A DNA stretch of 64,000 bases from Clostridia bacterium. GTDB taxonomy: Bacteria > Bacillota > Clostridia > Christensenellales > CAG-1252. Within the stretch, counting starts at the first letter, position 1; each line of letters starts with the position of its first letter. Below the pieces are notes generated by a model. It was not told the origin of the DNA. It saw only the letters and a program-made list of their open reading frames with translations, and ran no database searches. The stretch spans positions 44,317 to 108,316 of the forward strand of contig JAFSWQ010000002.1 in the NCBI GenBank assembly GCA_017444385.1, in the 5' to 3' direction. Below, piece by piece: positions 63,968 through 64,000 of this stretch. The position numbers were made by a program, and so were the translations under genes.

Positions 63968-64000
63968 AATTTGCTCCTTTTTGATGATTATATATTGCAA

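Overview
The window looks like a chromosomal segment of an anaerobic, single-membrane (Gram-positive) member of the Clostridia or a related Firmicutes lineage. The signs are spoVG, rubrerythrin, several lipoproteins with a typical lipobox, a lysine riboswitch with a Rho-independent terminator, purine-rich ribosome binding sites, and a Wzm/Wzt-type exporter without outer-membrane genes. I cannot name a genus from sequence alone. Most genes are about 45% GC by eye. The last 1.1 kb, with an integrase beside a tRNA gene, is clearly AT-richer.

Layout. (1) 1-19.7 kb: the 3' part of an enormous surface protein gene (about 5,990 residues in the window, 5' end outside it), then a small membrane-anchored protein and an ECF-type S component. 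(2) 19.8-21.9 kb: a promoter and lysine riboswitch in front of an NhaC-family transporter. (3) 22-25 kb, minus strand: ychF-pepT-trmO. (4) 25.1-28.9 kb: uppP, then a polar amino acid ABC importer whose ATPase carries an unusual insertion of about 110 residues. (5) 29-34.1 kb, minus strand: an ABC ATPase-FtsX fusion and a copper ATPase whose C-terminus is a CopZ-like domain with its own ribosome binding site. (6) 34.2-41.9 kb: an aromatic amino acid operon (aroF-tyrA-aroB-aroA-aroC-pheA-aroEK) preceded by a Phe/Tyr-rich leader peptide and a mutually exclusive antiterminator/terminator pair, that is, a ribosome-mediated attenuator. (7) 42-47.3 kb: a MATE transporter and a polysaccharide export and glycosyltransfer cluster. 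(8) 47.3-50 kb: a DUF308-like membrane protein, rubrerythrin, a 35-residue Cys/Lys-rich protein, a structured RNA candidate and a sirtuin. (9) 50.2-59 kb: a second large surface pair, a lipoprotein (1860 aa) and a membrane-anchored protein (1079 aa), that together repeat the domain plan of the giant protein at the left end. (10) 59.3-64 kb: a lipoprotein, a cyclophilin lipoprotein, spoVG, murC, a 55-bp tandem repeat, tRNA-Val(GAC) and a tyrosine recombinase.

The strongest regulatory discoveries are the Phe/Tyr attenuator and the lysine riboswitch, both readable base by base. The most unusual protein-level features are the copA-copZ fusion with an apparent internal start, the insertion in the ABC ATPase, and the modular giant surface proteins, whose function I do not know. 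All calls rest on reading the sequence and on recognised family motifs; no database search was run.
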